Origin: an uncultured Ignavibacteria bacterium
GTDB lineage: Bacteria; Bacteroidota; Ignavibacteria; Tepidaquicellales; OLB5
Direction: 5' to 3'
DNA: 64,000 bases
NCBI GenBank assembly: GCA_937873695.1
Contig: CALMYL010000008.1
Coordinates: forward strand, 361,369 to 425,368
A model generated the notes under the pieces. It made no database searches, was not told the origin of the DNA, and saw nothing but the letters and a program-made list of their open reading frames with translations. Positions within the stretch are counted from its first letter, which is position 1; each line of letters opens with the position of its first letter. The translations under genes were made by a program, and so were the position numbers. Shown piece by piece: positions 45,982 to 53,853 of this stretch.

Positions 45982-48234
45982 TTACTTCACCAATACCATT
46001 TTCTTAACTTCCCTGAAACGGCTGCCGCTTAACGAATTGGCTTCTATAACGTAAATGTACATTCCTGATGCGAGATTCATTCCATCAAACTTCACTTCAT
46101 ATTTGCCTTTGTTCTGCACACCGCTTACAAGTGTCCTTACTTCCTGTCCAACCAGGTTATAAATCTTCAGAGTTACTTCTGATTCAGCCGGCAGGTTGTA
46201 AACAATATTTGTTACAGGGTTAAACGGATTAGGATAATTCTGCCTGATCCAGTACTGAGTAGCTATTTCTCCTATTGGCTCAACACCAATAATGCTGCCA
46301 AAATCTGCATTTGTTCTGGGTACCATTTTGTATTTGCCAAAAGCGTAATACAATACACCCTGCAGCGAAGCTATTCCGTCCCATTTCCATAATAATGAAC
46401 CGGGCAGAGAAGGATTGTAATAGTTTGCTTTATTCCTGTCCCATCCGTTCACTTTATCATGATTACCATCCTGAAGTTCTATTCTTGCTTCAACGTTTTC
46501 ACCCGGGTATACCACAAGTATCTCGCCAAAATTTCTGCGGAATGACGTATCAGGTACAGGAAATTCGCTTGTGCAGCCTGATGATGATGCAGCATTTACA
46601 CAGGAAATTACTGATTGAGATGCGAACCTGATCAGAACACTTTCCCATTTCTCAGCAGTGGTATCGCCGTCTATCTTGTTATCTGCAACAACTGCCGGCG
46701 TTAAAATTTCAAAATTTGGCAATGGCTGACCTGTTGCCAGTATCTGAACATCACCCGGAGTTGCTATGATAAGCCTTGTCATTCCGTTTGTTTCACTTAC
46801 AGTTCCGCGTACACGTACTCTTTGACCCTTTACAAGCGGATCTGTGGCATTGCCGTCAATCCATATTCCGCTCCAGCCTCCTGCTATGTTACCATCCTGA
46901 ATGATCACTCTGCGCGGAGAGGTCTGAGTGCCGCCTTCACCGGTGAAAGAAAATGACGGAATGTCAGACGTGTCGGCCGTTACAATTCCCTCTGTTGTCA
47001 CATCATAACCGTTGTATCCCGAAAAACCACCATTATTCGGGGTATACTGGATATCCTTTATTGACATTGTATCATTGCTTCTGACGTAATAAAAATATGT
47101 AGATTTCGATGTATCAGAAGGATTCAGTCTGGTAGCCCCCTGGTTATCTTTTGCTTTGATAAAATACTCAACTAAAGTACCTAATGGCTGTGCAGGCATT
47201 GTGGCAGAATAAATATTACCGGTTGGGGTCATATTCAGTTTTGTATATGCGCCCTTATTGATCCTGTAATAAAGCTGGCAGCTATCCACTGAAAGCGGAC
47301 GGTCTAATGTATCAGCAACAACTGCGTTTACTTGTACTGTGTTTACCGGCTTTGGAACACCCGGGCTTCTGGAAACACTGCTGATAAACGGAGGTGTGTT
47401 GCCAAGTGTAAGATCATTTGGGTATAAAGGCACTATAACATAGCCGTACAGTCCATTGTTTGCATCTGCATAAGCACTGTTTATGATAACTCCTCTTATT
47501 GATGTAACTGTAGCCCCAATTGATGGAGGAGTCCATACTGGGAATCCAGTATCATTTGGAGATATTGAAAAGAAATTGGAAAAATCCCTCAAATAAATTT
47601 TGTTGCCCTGTGCATCAAGTAAAGATCTGATATTTCTTGCTCCTAGCGGACTCTGCGGACCAACAGTTACGTTGCTAATCTGAACATACATGCCTTCATA
47701 TTTTTCACCTGAGAGAAATTTCACTGTCCCCAGTGAATCAAAATCAGAAATATTTACATTAATCGGTGCAGGGCGTTTTTTAATAGTAGGAAGTTCTGTT
47801 ACTATCAGGGTTGTATCAAGAGCTATTTGTGTAGCACCTGATGATATAATGTCGGGAAATTCTCCAACTATTCCTGTTACTATTACTTTTGCCCCGGTAT
47901 CAAGCGTAGTGAATTGTGTATTAGCTGTAATGCTTCCCTGCCTCACGATAATACCGCCAAACAGAGCATTACTGGTATCCTGAATATATGCGGTTCTGGA
48001 TGTTGTTCCGCGCAAAAGAACCCTGTTATCTACACCAGATTTAACAAGCGGCGGTGCAACTACTCTGCCGGTAAAAGTTACAGTATCACCTGCTTTAAGA
48101 GAGCGGTCATGACCGATAGCAAGAGAATCATTCGGAACGGTCTGAACTACCATAATGGTAGTGTTGTAAACTAAGTAAAAACCAATTGCCGCTAAAAACA
48201 ATATTGCTGCGAAAAATGGTATTATTTTTTTCAT
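45982..48234 (-). CDS. Secreted OB-fold-containing protein with T9SS sorting domain
   Basis: Start placed at ATG 48234 (MKKIIPFFAAILFLAAIGFY), giving 750 residues. A longer reading would add 26 residues without signal character and would overlap the neighbouring gene. Residues ~35-280 and ~390-520 contain repeated beta-barrel modules (AGDTVTFTGRVVAP, TGAKVIVTGIVGEF, KGQRVRVRGTVSETNGMTRL) typical of extracellular OB-fold domains, with an Ig-like piece between (PVNTVQVNAVVADTLDRPLS). The sorting domain starts near 664 (NYPNPFNPVTNIVYNLP, SGMYIYVIEAN, MVLVK). No catalytic motif. Similar N-terminal modules occur in the secreted PLD protein at 36782. A ligand-binding or nuclease-accessory role is possible but not shown. 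Confidence 0.8.
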   Translation of the reverse strand: MKKIIPFFAAILFLAAIGFYLVYNTTIMVVQTVPNDSLAIGHDRSLKAGDTVTFTGRVVAPPLVKSGVDNRVLLRGTTSRTAYIQDTSNALFGGIIVRQGSITANTQFTTLDTGAKVIVTGIVGEFPDIISSGATQIALDTTLIVTELPTIKKRPAPINVNISDFDSLGTVKFLSGEKYEGMYVQISNVTVGPQSPLGARNIRSLLDAQGNKIYLRDFSNFFSISPNDTGFPVWTPPSIGATVTSIRGVIINSAYADANNGLYGYVIVPLYPNDLTLGNTPPFISSVSRSPGVPKPVNTVQVNAVVADTLDRPLSVDSCQLYYRINKGAYTKLNMTPTGNIYSATMPAQPLGTLVEYFIKAKDNQGATRLNPSDTSKSTYFYYVRSNDTMSIKDIQYTPNNGGFSGYNGYDVTTEGIVTADTSDIPSFSFTGEGGTQTSPRRVIIQDGNIAGGWSGIWIDGNATDPLVKGQRVRVRGTVSETNGMTRLIIATPGDVQILATGQPLPNFEILTPAVVADNKIDGDTTAEKWESVLIRFASQSVISCVNAASSSGCTSEFPVPDTSFRRNFGEILVVYPGENVEARIELQDGNHDKVNGWDRNKANYYNPSLPGSLLWKWDGIASLQGVLYYAFGKYKMVPRTNADFGSIIGVEPIGEIATQYWIRQNYPNPFNPVTNIVYNLPAESEVTLKIYNLVGQEVRTLVSGVQNKGKYEVKFDGMNLASGMYIYVIEANSLSGSRFREVKKMVLVK

Positions 48235-48308
48235 GTTAGTATAATTTAATTTTTTCCTAATCCTGAACGTAGTGAAGGATCTCATAGATAGAACTAATAA
48301 TTGATCCT

Positions 48309-48722
48309 TCAATCAAATTCCCCTCTTGAGAGGGGTGGCACCGCTGAAAGCGGTGACGGGGTGTGTATTCTGATCCATTCTTTAATATGATCAACAACAT
48401 CACCCAAATTCTGTTTTACATCTCCATCGTAGTATCTTAAAACAGTGAGATCAAAACTTTCCAAAATTTTCTGTCGTCTCTGGTCTTCGTCAAATTTATC
48501 ATTGTGTGAATCTCCATCAATTTCTATAACAAGGTCTAACTCAGCACAATAAAAATCTATAACAAATTCGTCAATTGGTTTTTGCCTGTGGAAATCATAT
48601 CCAAGTTTCTTTCCTTTTAATTCATTCCGCAACAATACTTCAGATAAAATTCCTTGTTTCCTTAACTTCTTGGCAACTTCCTTCAGCCTGGGGTTATATG
48701 GAATTATTTTCCGTTTTATCAT
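48309..48722 (-). CDS. DUF559 (Vsr-like / PD-(D/E)xK fold) endonuclease-domain protein
   Basis: Start placed at ATG 48722 (MIKRKIIPYNPRLKEVAKKL), giving 137 residues; a GTG two codons earlier lies in a repeat. The DUF559 hallmark is VIDFYCAELDLVIEIDGDSH, with Asp56, Glu67 and Asp69 as likely metal ligands. It is preceded by FHRQKPIDEF and followed by DQRRQKILESFDLTVLRYYD. The domain is related to very-short-patch repair nucleases; biological substrates are not established. The last ~19 codons (IHTPSPLSAVPPLSRGEFD) are encoded by a palindromic repeat whose inverted partner sits at the other end of the gene. The gene therefore looks like a small cassette inserted between two secreted-protein genes. 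Confidence 0.82.
   Translation of the reverse strand: MIKRKIIPYNPRLKEVAKKLRKQGILSEVLLRNELKGKKLGYDFHRQKPIDEFVIDFYCAELDLVIEIDGDSHNDKFDEDQRRQKILESFDLTVLRYYDGDVKQNLGDVVDHIKEWIRIHTPSPLSAVPPLSRGEFD
48313..48366. repeat. Left inverted repeat of the DUF559 cassette
   Basis: Compound element with CCCCTCTTGAGAGGGG (48320-48335) and a second hairpin CACCGCTGAAAGCGGTG (48339-48355), then GGGGTGTGT. Its outer 24 bases match the reverse complement of the right repeat (48725-48770) with one mismatch. It forms the 3' end of the nuclease coding sequence. Confidence 0.75.
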
Positions 48723-48724
48723 AA

Positions 48725-48770
48725 ACACACCCCGCGGCTAAAGCCGCACCCCTCTGAAGAGGGGAATTTG
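48725..48770. repeat. Right inverted repeat of the DUF559 cassette
   Basis: ACACACCCC, the hairpin GCGGCT-AA-AGCCGC (48734-48747), then CCCCTCT-GA-AGAGGGG (48749-48764) and AATTTG. The outer part mirrors the left repeat, but the inner hairpin is different and is the CGGCTTTAGCCG type found in the composite elements at 33.6, 40.3 and 41.5 kb. Confidence 0.75.
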
Positions 48771-50870
48771 TTACTTTATCACCAAAAACTTACCTTTTTT
48801 GATAAACCCGGTTTTTTGATTCTTGACTGTAAATAAATAAAGCCCGGTTGCAATTGCCTGATCATCTTTTGTTATCAGGTCCCATGCATGCTCGCCGCCT
48901 GCAAGTATCTGCGTGCCATCAGCGAAAGTTTTGAACCATTGGATATCACTTCCGTTGTACGTCAATGCGTTATGTGTGAACTTATCAACTACATCACCTG
49001 CGACAGTATAAATAGTAATTTCAGCCTGCTCAGGGAGGTTAAAGAAATAGATCTTTCTCTCGCGCTCCTGCGCGCCGTCCCATGCCGCATTAACATAATA
49101 GGGATTCGGGTAAACACCTATCGGTGTTGATTCGTCATCCAGTGAACCTGTGCCGGGTATAAGCCTGAATGAATTTGAAAGCAAACTGCTTTCAAGTGAT
49201 ACCAGGTCGTTAGTTGTATCACCCTTATCATATGCCGTCAATGAATAGACATACTGCCAGCCTCTTAGCTGATTGTTATACTCAAACTTGTACCAATATT
49301 GGTTCGTATCATTCGGGAAGGTCTTAGCCTGCTGAAGCTTTATATAATTAAAACCCGTATTGTTGCCGATATTATTAATACTGTCAAAATCACCATTCAA
49401 GATAAATGATGAAAGCAGTGGATTTGTCGGGTCAATATCAGCGCCGGCATTTGTTCTGTATATTCTGTATCCTTCAAAATCCTGCAGCAATGATATTGGG
49501 TCAATGCTTCTTTCAGCATTTGCCGCCCAGTATACGGTTACTTTGTTTTCTTCGTTAACAACTTTAGTAACCGGACTGTTTGGAGGTGATGGAAGTAAAT
49601 ATCTGTCCAGAAAATTATTACCATTAATATCTTCACCCGGATCAAGCCTTCCATTGCCGTTTTTATCTTCTCCATTATATGCTTTTTGGCACCAGTCAGC
49701 GTGGCTGCGAAGTTCAGTGCGCTGGTAGCTGGAGTCCCAGCTTTGCGGGTCGTTACCTGTTTTCTTTGCGCAGATAATCCCATAAACAACTTCAAGCGTA
49801 TCTAAATAATTCAAAGTTGTGTAGGGACCATTCGATACCATCACAGATCTGTTTGAAGGCTGCTTTATCTGGGTGTTGATAGAAGCATTCATTTTTACAC
49901 CGTTTGTGAAATAGCCATTCATCTTGCTGTACCTGCCCAGGTTTACACCGTCTGCATCAGTTTGCGGTGCGAAATATGTAGGATCAACAGTGTTACGGAA
50001 CTGCCATGAAACAAAATTTCTGCCGGTGGGTAAAGTATCAGCTAATGTTTTGCCGTATGGAGTAGATCCAAGTATCTTGACGCCAATGTAACTGTTAGTG
50101 TACCCAACATCGCCTGTTGCGTCAAATTCATAACCCATGTTATATATTGAATCCCAGCCATTGCCGCCCTTTGTGAAAAACGACGACCCTCCGGGTCTGG
50201 TTATCTGCGTATTCCTTACCACCAGGTCAGTCCACATGCCTGTAAATATGCTGTCAATCGGTGAGTTATCACCCCTGTAACCAATGTTAACTATCCTGTA
50301 GCGCATTATCACAAAAAAATCAGCATATGGGTAGTTCCAGCAGTAAGATGACTGAATAATTTTCAATCCCATTGGATTATGGTTCACAATCAATTGACCG
50401 CCGATAGATGTGGCTGTATCTGTATATTCACATATAAAATCCTGGTGAGAAACCGCAAGAGGCGAGTAAAATGGTGATGTTAACAGCGATGATCGCTGTG
50501 TTATGATCTGTCCTGCGGCATTTGTATATTCAAAACCTTCGCCGCGGTTTGATGATGATGCATCAATAGCTCCTGTTGTAACCCTAATCACACCGTTCTT
50601 TTTTCCGCCGATCCATAAACCGCCGTCAAATATATGCTCTATCTGTGAGCCTTTTGGATATTCACATGATGGCTGTCCCGGCCAGAGTGTAAAACCGTGA
50701 CCGATAGTACCGAAATTAGTAATGGTCAAACCAATATTACCAACGTTGGTGTAATGATTGATATCGTCATCAGCTATAGCAAATCCGCCATACAAAATTA
50801 TGCATGTCAGCAGGGTAGAAATGGAATATTTGAAAATACGGCTAAAAAAAGAACCTGTAAAAATTCTCAT
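48771..50870 (-). CDS. Large secreted protein with EF-hand-like segment and divergent T9SS/FlgD-like C-terminal domain
   Basis: 699 residues; the hydrophobic leader runs to about residue 32 (ends GGFAIADDD). The body is beta-rich, with Trp/Tyr-rich segments (SYCWNYPYADFFVIMRYRIV). NGEDKNGNGRLDPGEDINGN near residue 410 reads as a calcium-binding EF-hand/dockerin-type loop. An Fn3-like module follows (KVTVYWAANAERSIDPISLL). The C-terminus from about 585 (GVYPNPYYVNAAWDG, EITIYTVAGDVVDKF, ATGLYLFTV, GKFLVIK) is a longer, divergent relative of the sorting domains of its neighbours. It has no recognisable enzyme motif. It is the most upstream gene of the minus-strand envelope cluster. Confidence 0.8.
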   Translation of the reverse strand: MRIFTGSFFSRIFKYSISTLLTCIILYGGFAIADDDINHYTNVGNIGLTITNFGTIGHGFTLWPGQPSCEYPKGSQIEHIFDGGLWIGGKKNGVIRVTTGAIDASSSNRGEGFEYTNAAGQIITQRSSLLTSPFYSPLAVSHQDFICEYTDTATSIGGQLIVNHNPMGLKIIQSSYCWNYPYADFFVIMRYRIVNIGYRGDNSPIDSIFTGMWTDLVVRNTQITRPGGSSFFTKGGNGWDSIYNMGYEFDATGDVGYTNSYIGVKILGSTPYGKTLADTLPTGRNFVSWQFRNTVDPTYFAPQTDADGVNLGRYSKMNGYFTNGVKMNASINTQIKQPSNRSVMVSNGPYTTLNYLDTLEVVYGIICAKKTGNDPQSWDSSYQRTELRSHADWCQKAYNGEDKNGNGRLDPGEDINGNNFLDRYLLPSPPNSPVTKVVNEENKVTVYWAANAERSIDPISLLQDFEGYRIYRTNAGADIDPTNPLLSSFILNGDFDSINNIGNNTGFNYIKLQQAKTFPNDTNQYWYKFEYNNQLRGWQYVYSLTAYDKGDTTNDLVSLESSLLSNSFRLIPGTGSLDDESTPIGVYPNPYYVNAAWDGAQERERKIYFFNLPEQAEITIYTVAGDVVDKFTHNALTYNGSDIQWFKTFADGTQILAGGEHAWDLITKDDQAIATGLYLFTVKNQKTGFIKKGKFLVIK

Positions 50871-51299
50871 TCAATAATTTTATAGCTTTAATAGATGAAC
50901 CTGTAGATGTGACCCGCTAAAGAGCGGGGTAGTAAATAACCCTTAAATTTACTGACGCAAAATAGGCAAAGTAGCCCAAAAAAGCAATTCTTAATTTATT
51001 AGTTAGCTTTTAATCTGTTAAGTATTTTCTGCAAATTAAGGTTTAAATTCAAAAAAGCAGTTAGAAAAGTGTTAAGAATTAGTTTGGCCTTGCTGTCCAT
51101 GACCTCCTCTTATGAGATCATTCAGGCAATTTCCGGTTTCAGAAGTAAATATCAATTGTTATTCGTATAATCCGTGAAAACTATGTGCTGATTTTTACGC
51201 TTTCCTATGAGTTATTTAGTCCGTGTCCTCAATATAACAAAATAACCCTGCAAGGTTTTTATAACCTGGCAGGGTTGTGTTAATAGTAATCCAATTATA
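50871..51299. other. Intergenic region with REP-like hairpins
   Basis: Holds CCCGCT-AAAG-AGCGGG (50913-50928) just upstream of the 48771-50870 gene, and the imperfect hairpin AACCCTGC.AGGTT at 51244-51276. No ORF or RNA gene is supported. Confidence 0.6.
51244..51276 (-). terminator. Hairpin that may terminate ribE
   Basis: AACCCTGCCAGGTT pairs with AACCTTGCAGGGTT (one mismatch) around an A/T loop. On the minus strand it starts 24 bases after the ribE stop and is followed by ATTTTGTTAT. It could equally be a REP-type repeat. Confidence 0.5.
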
Positions 51300-51950
51300 T
51301 TATTTCAATAATTTCTTTATCTTCGGATTTAACCCTAATAGATTAATTACATACTTCCCTAAAAAATCAAATTCAAGATTTACCCTATCACGGACCTTAT
51401 ACCTGCCGAAATTTGTATAACGGTATGTATAAGGAATTATAGCCACCTTAATATCAAAATAATTACCCTTTGGTTTTGTAACTTCGGCTACTGTAAGACT
51501 CACTCCATCTACTGCAATTGAGCCGACATAAATTACAAATTTAGCATGCTTTTTATGAATCTTAATTCTGTATTCCCAGTTATCGGAATCTTCTTTTTTT
51601 ACTGACTTTATCTGTTTAACTTGTGTAATTACGCCGGTATCGTCAACATGCCCTGCAACAAAATGACCACCGAGCTTTTTGTTCATCGTCAGCGATCCTT
51701 CAAGGTTTACTTTATCACCAACGTTTAACTCGCCGATGTTGGTTTTTTTAAGGGTTTCATGCATACTCACAAAATCGAACTCCGTTTTGCTCATAGATGT
51801 AACTGTATGACATACGCCGTTAATACAAACACTGTCAGATTTTGCAAGTTTTCTTCCAACCTGTTTTGCTCTGACCCTGAATTTAAAACCTTCGTTAATT
51901 TTGGTTTTCCTTACTACGATTCCCTGTTCTTCTACTATTCCTGTAAACAT
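51300..51950 (-). CDS. ribE: Riboflavin synthase, alpha subunit
   Basis: 216 residues. The N-terminus MFTGIVEEQGIVVRK is the family signature. Two lumazine-binding repeats follow: residues 1-~97 with VCINGVCHTVTSM, and ~98-200 with GGHFVAGHVDDTGVI and SIAVDGVSLTVAEV. The enzyme converts two 6,7-dimethyl-8-ribityllumazine molecules into riboflavin in the cytoplasm. The C-terminal tail is Lys-rich (LGLNPKIKKLLK). TAAGGA lies just before the ATG. It lies downstream of ribD but is separated from it by a RAYT gene. No FMN riboswitch was seen upstream. Confidence 0.93.
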   Translation of the reverse strand: MFTGIVEEQGIVVRKTKINEGFKFRVRAKQVGRKLAKSDSVCINGVCHTVTSMSKTEFDFVSMHETLKKTNIGELNVGDKVNLEGSLTMNKKLGGHFVAGHVDDTGVITQVKQIKSVKKEDSDNWEYRIKIHKKHAKFVIYVGSIAVDGVSLTVAEVTKPKGNYFDIKVAIIPYTYRYTNFGRYKVRDRVNLEFDFLGKYVINLLGLNPKIKKLLK

Positions 51951-51960
51951 TTTTTCCTTA

Positions 51961-51978
51961 TTCCCGCACAGGCGGGAA
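51961..51978. repeat. REP-like hairpin upstream of ribE
   Basis: TTCCCGC-ACAG-GCGGGAA, directly upstream of the ribE ribosome-binding site on the minus strand. Confidence 0.65.
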
Positions 51979-52062
51979 ACTTAATATTTATTGAATAACG
52001 TTATGTTCACAAACCATTTGATTTTTCAAAAACAAACAGGTTTGTTTTGCTGCAAAAAGAAA

Positions 52063-52599
52063 TTAATCTGTATTAAATTCATCTTTACTCCATTTTTGTG
52101 GATTGTAATGAATATAAGCTCTGATATTGTTTAGTTCTTTCTCGCTCCGTATTATCCGATCGTGAAATCTGCCTTGCCATCTAAATGAATTGTCAAATGT
52201 TGTAATTCTCTTTGTACACAGTGATTTAAACTGTCCGATTATTGAACCTATTGAGTTAGGTTTCAAGGTTCTCGATTCTTTTGTAGAGACGACCCGGTGG
52301 GTCGTCTCAGGGTTAGATTGAACAGAAGTCCTTTCCAATGCAATTATTCCGTGAAAATGATTCGGCATTACGACGTATTCATCAAGAATTACGTTTTCTC
52401 TTACAATAGCATTGTTCAGCCATTCTTCATTTACAATTTTTCCTGTTTCTGAGAGTATTACTTCACCCTTATTAATCTCCCCAAAAAACTTTTTCATTTT
52501 ATATGTGCAAATTGTAATGTAATATAATCCTGTATTCGAATAATCCCAGCCATTTAACCTGGCAGATTCGACTCGATATTTATTATTAAAAAGTGTCAT
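52063..52599 (-). CDS. REP-associated tyrosine transposase (RAYT, Y1_Tnp/HUH family)
   Basis: 178 residues. The HUH motif is PNHFHGII (His81, His83). The catalytic Tyr is most likely in IRAYIHYNPQKW near the C-terminus. The N-terminal YRVESARLNGWDYSNTGLYY and FRWQGRFHDRIIRSE segments fit the TnpA_REP family. These act on single-stranded REP hairpins. Residues ~98-105 (ETTHRVVS) are encoded by a REP palindrome (52286-52308), and a second copy in the opposite orientation precedes the start codon (52610-52630). The gene separates ribE from ribD. The coding sequence is intact, so activity is possible. Confidence 0.9.
   Translation of the reverse strand: MTLFNNKYRVESARLNGWDYSNTGLYYITICTYKMKKFFGEINKGEVILSETGKIVNEEWLNNAIVRENVILDEYVVMPNHFHGIIALERTSVQSNPETTHRVVSTKESRTLKPNSIGSIIGQFKSLCTKRITTFDNSFRWQGRFHDRIIRSEKELNNIRAYIHYNPQKWSKDEFNTD
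52286..52308. repeat. REP palindrome inside the RAYT coding sequence
   Basis: GAGACGACCC-GGT-GGGTCGTCTC, a 10-bp perfect stem. It is read in frame and encodes part of ETTHRVVS. With its flanks it matches the inverted copy at 52610-52630 in 26 of 28 positions. Confidence 0.85.
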
Positions 52600-52609
52600 T
52601 GTAATTTAA

Positions 52610-52630
52610 GACGACCCACCGGGTCGTCTC
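52610..52630. repeat. REP palindrome upstream of the RAYT start
   Basis: GACGACCC-ACC-GGGTCGTC, the same element as at 52286-52308 in opposite orientation, lying between the RAYT start and the ribD stop. Confidence 0.85.
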
Positions 52631-52644
52631 TACAGGCAATATTT

Positions 52645-53727
52645 TCAATTTTCCAATTTCCTCAAATTCACCAATATATCCCTGCCGGATGTGTAATAAT
52701 TCACATTCTTGAAATCCTTAAAACCCTTTTTATCATTGAATGCCGTAATTCCGCTGCCCATAATATCGGGGGCTATGAATATTAACATCTCGTCCGCCAA
52801 TCCTGCTTTCAGGAACTCATTGTACACGAAGGCTCCGCCTTCTATCATAATGCTTGTTATATTATGTGCGGCCAGTTTCTTCAAAGCATCCGCAAGATCA
52901 ATCTTACTGTTTCTTGTCTTACACGGCAGAACAATGATATTTTTCTTCTGTAACAATTTTATTCTGCTTATATCCGCATTCAGCGAAGTGAATACAATTG
53001 TTTTTCCATCTGCATATTTGTAAACATTGTAGCCATACTTTAATGCCAGGTCTTTATCAATAATAATTCTGTATGGATTCCTGCCCTTAACATCCCTCAC
53101 ATTTAGCTTTGGATTATCATATTTCACAGTATTTGCGCCAACCAGAACTGCATCATAAACTGAGCGAAGCTTATGCACTGTGCGGCGTGACTCAGTGGAT
53201 GAGATCCACTTTGACCTGTATTTATCATCCGCGATCTTTCCGTCAATTGTTTGCGCAGCTTTAATTGTAATGTAGGGAAGTCCTGTGGTAATATACTTAA
53301 AAAAGAATTTATTCAATTCTTTAGCTTGTTCTTCAAGCACACCGGTTATGACCTTAATGCCTGCTTTTTCCATCCGGGCAATTCCTTTGCCTGCAACTTC
53401 ATGGTAAGGATCTTTTACTCCAATTACAACCTTGGAAAATTTATGCTCAATGATCAGGTCACTGCACGGGGGAGTCTTACCGAAATGTGCGCATGGCTCA
53501 AGATTCACATAAATCTCGGTCCCTTTTAAGTTTATTCCTTTTTTTACCGCTAGATTGATTGCATTTCTTTCAGCGTGATACTCACCATACTTTTTATGAT
53601 AACCTTCTGCAACGATCTTACCGTTTTTTACAATAACGCAACCCACCAAAGGATTCGGCGATACCTGCCCCGCACCTTTTAATGCAAGCTCAAAACACCG
53701 CGTCATGTATTGTTCGTCTTTTGTCAT
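52645..53727 (-). CDS. ribD: Bifunctional diaminohydroxyphosphoribosylaminopyrimidine deaminase / 5-amino-6-(5-phosphoribosylamino)uracil reductase
   Basis: Start placed at ATG 53727 (360 residues), which has AGGGAAGG just upstream; a TTG five codons earlier is less likely. The deaminase domain (1-~145) has the zinc site H51-A-E53 plus Cys79 and Cys88 in EPCAHFGKTPPC and begins with SPNPLVGCVIV. The reductase domain (~148-360) has TIKAAQTIDGKIA and MIEGGAFVYNEFL. It performs the second and third steps of riboflavin synthesis from the GTP branch. It is on the same strand as ribE, interrupted by the RAYT; the remaining rib genes are not in this window. Confidence 0.92.
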   Translation of the reverse strand: MTKDEQYMTRCFELALKGAGQVSPNPLVGCVIVKNGKIVAEGYHKKYGEYHAERNAINLAVKKGINLKGTEIYVNLEPCAHFGKTPPCSDLIIEHKFSKVVIGVKDPYHEVAGKGIARMEKAGIKVITGVLEEQAKELNKFFFKYITTGLPYITIKAAQTIDGKIADDKYRSKWISSTESRRTVHKLRSVYDAVLVGANTVKYDNPKLNVRDVKGRNPYRIIIDKDLALKYGYNVYKYADGKTIVFTSLNADISRIKLLQKKNIIVLPCKTRNSKIDLADALKKLAAHNITSIMIEGGAFVYNEFLKAGLADEMLIFIAPDIMGSGITAFNDKKGFKDFKNVNYYTSGRDILVNLRKLEN

Positions 53728-53807
53728 AAACCTTCCCTGCAAATGATGCGATATTGTCTATCTATGTCTAGTTCTTTCTTGATCTCTAATACTAATTCAT
53801 GTAAATT

Positions 53808-53850
53808 GCTCATTGCTCATTGCTCATTGCTCATTGCTCATTGCACATTG
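53808..53850. repeat. 7-bp tandem repeat (GCTCATT, about six copies)
   Basis: Five exact copies of GCTCATT and one variant (GCACATT) in the gap between ribD and the Nudix gene, a likely site of replication slippage. It is too far from a start codon to suggest translational phase variation directly. Confidence 0.8.
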
Positions 53851-53853
53851 AAT

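Noticed and set aside
48235-48312. 26-residue N-terminal extension of the OB-fold secreted protein
   Set aside because: No signal character and it overlaps the DUF559 gene; the internal ATG gives a proper signal peptide.
53728-53853. FMN riboswitch upstream of ribD
   Set aside because: The region lacks the conserved RFN-element segments; only a 7-bp tandem repeat is visible.
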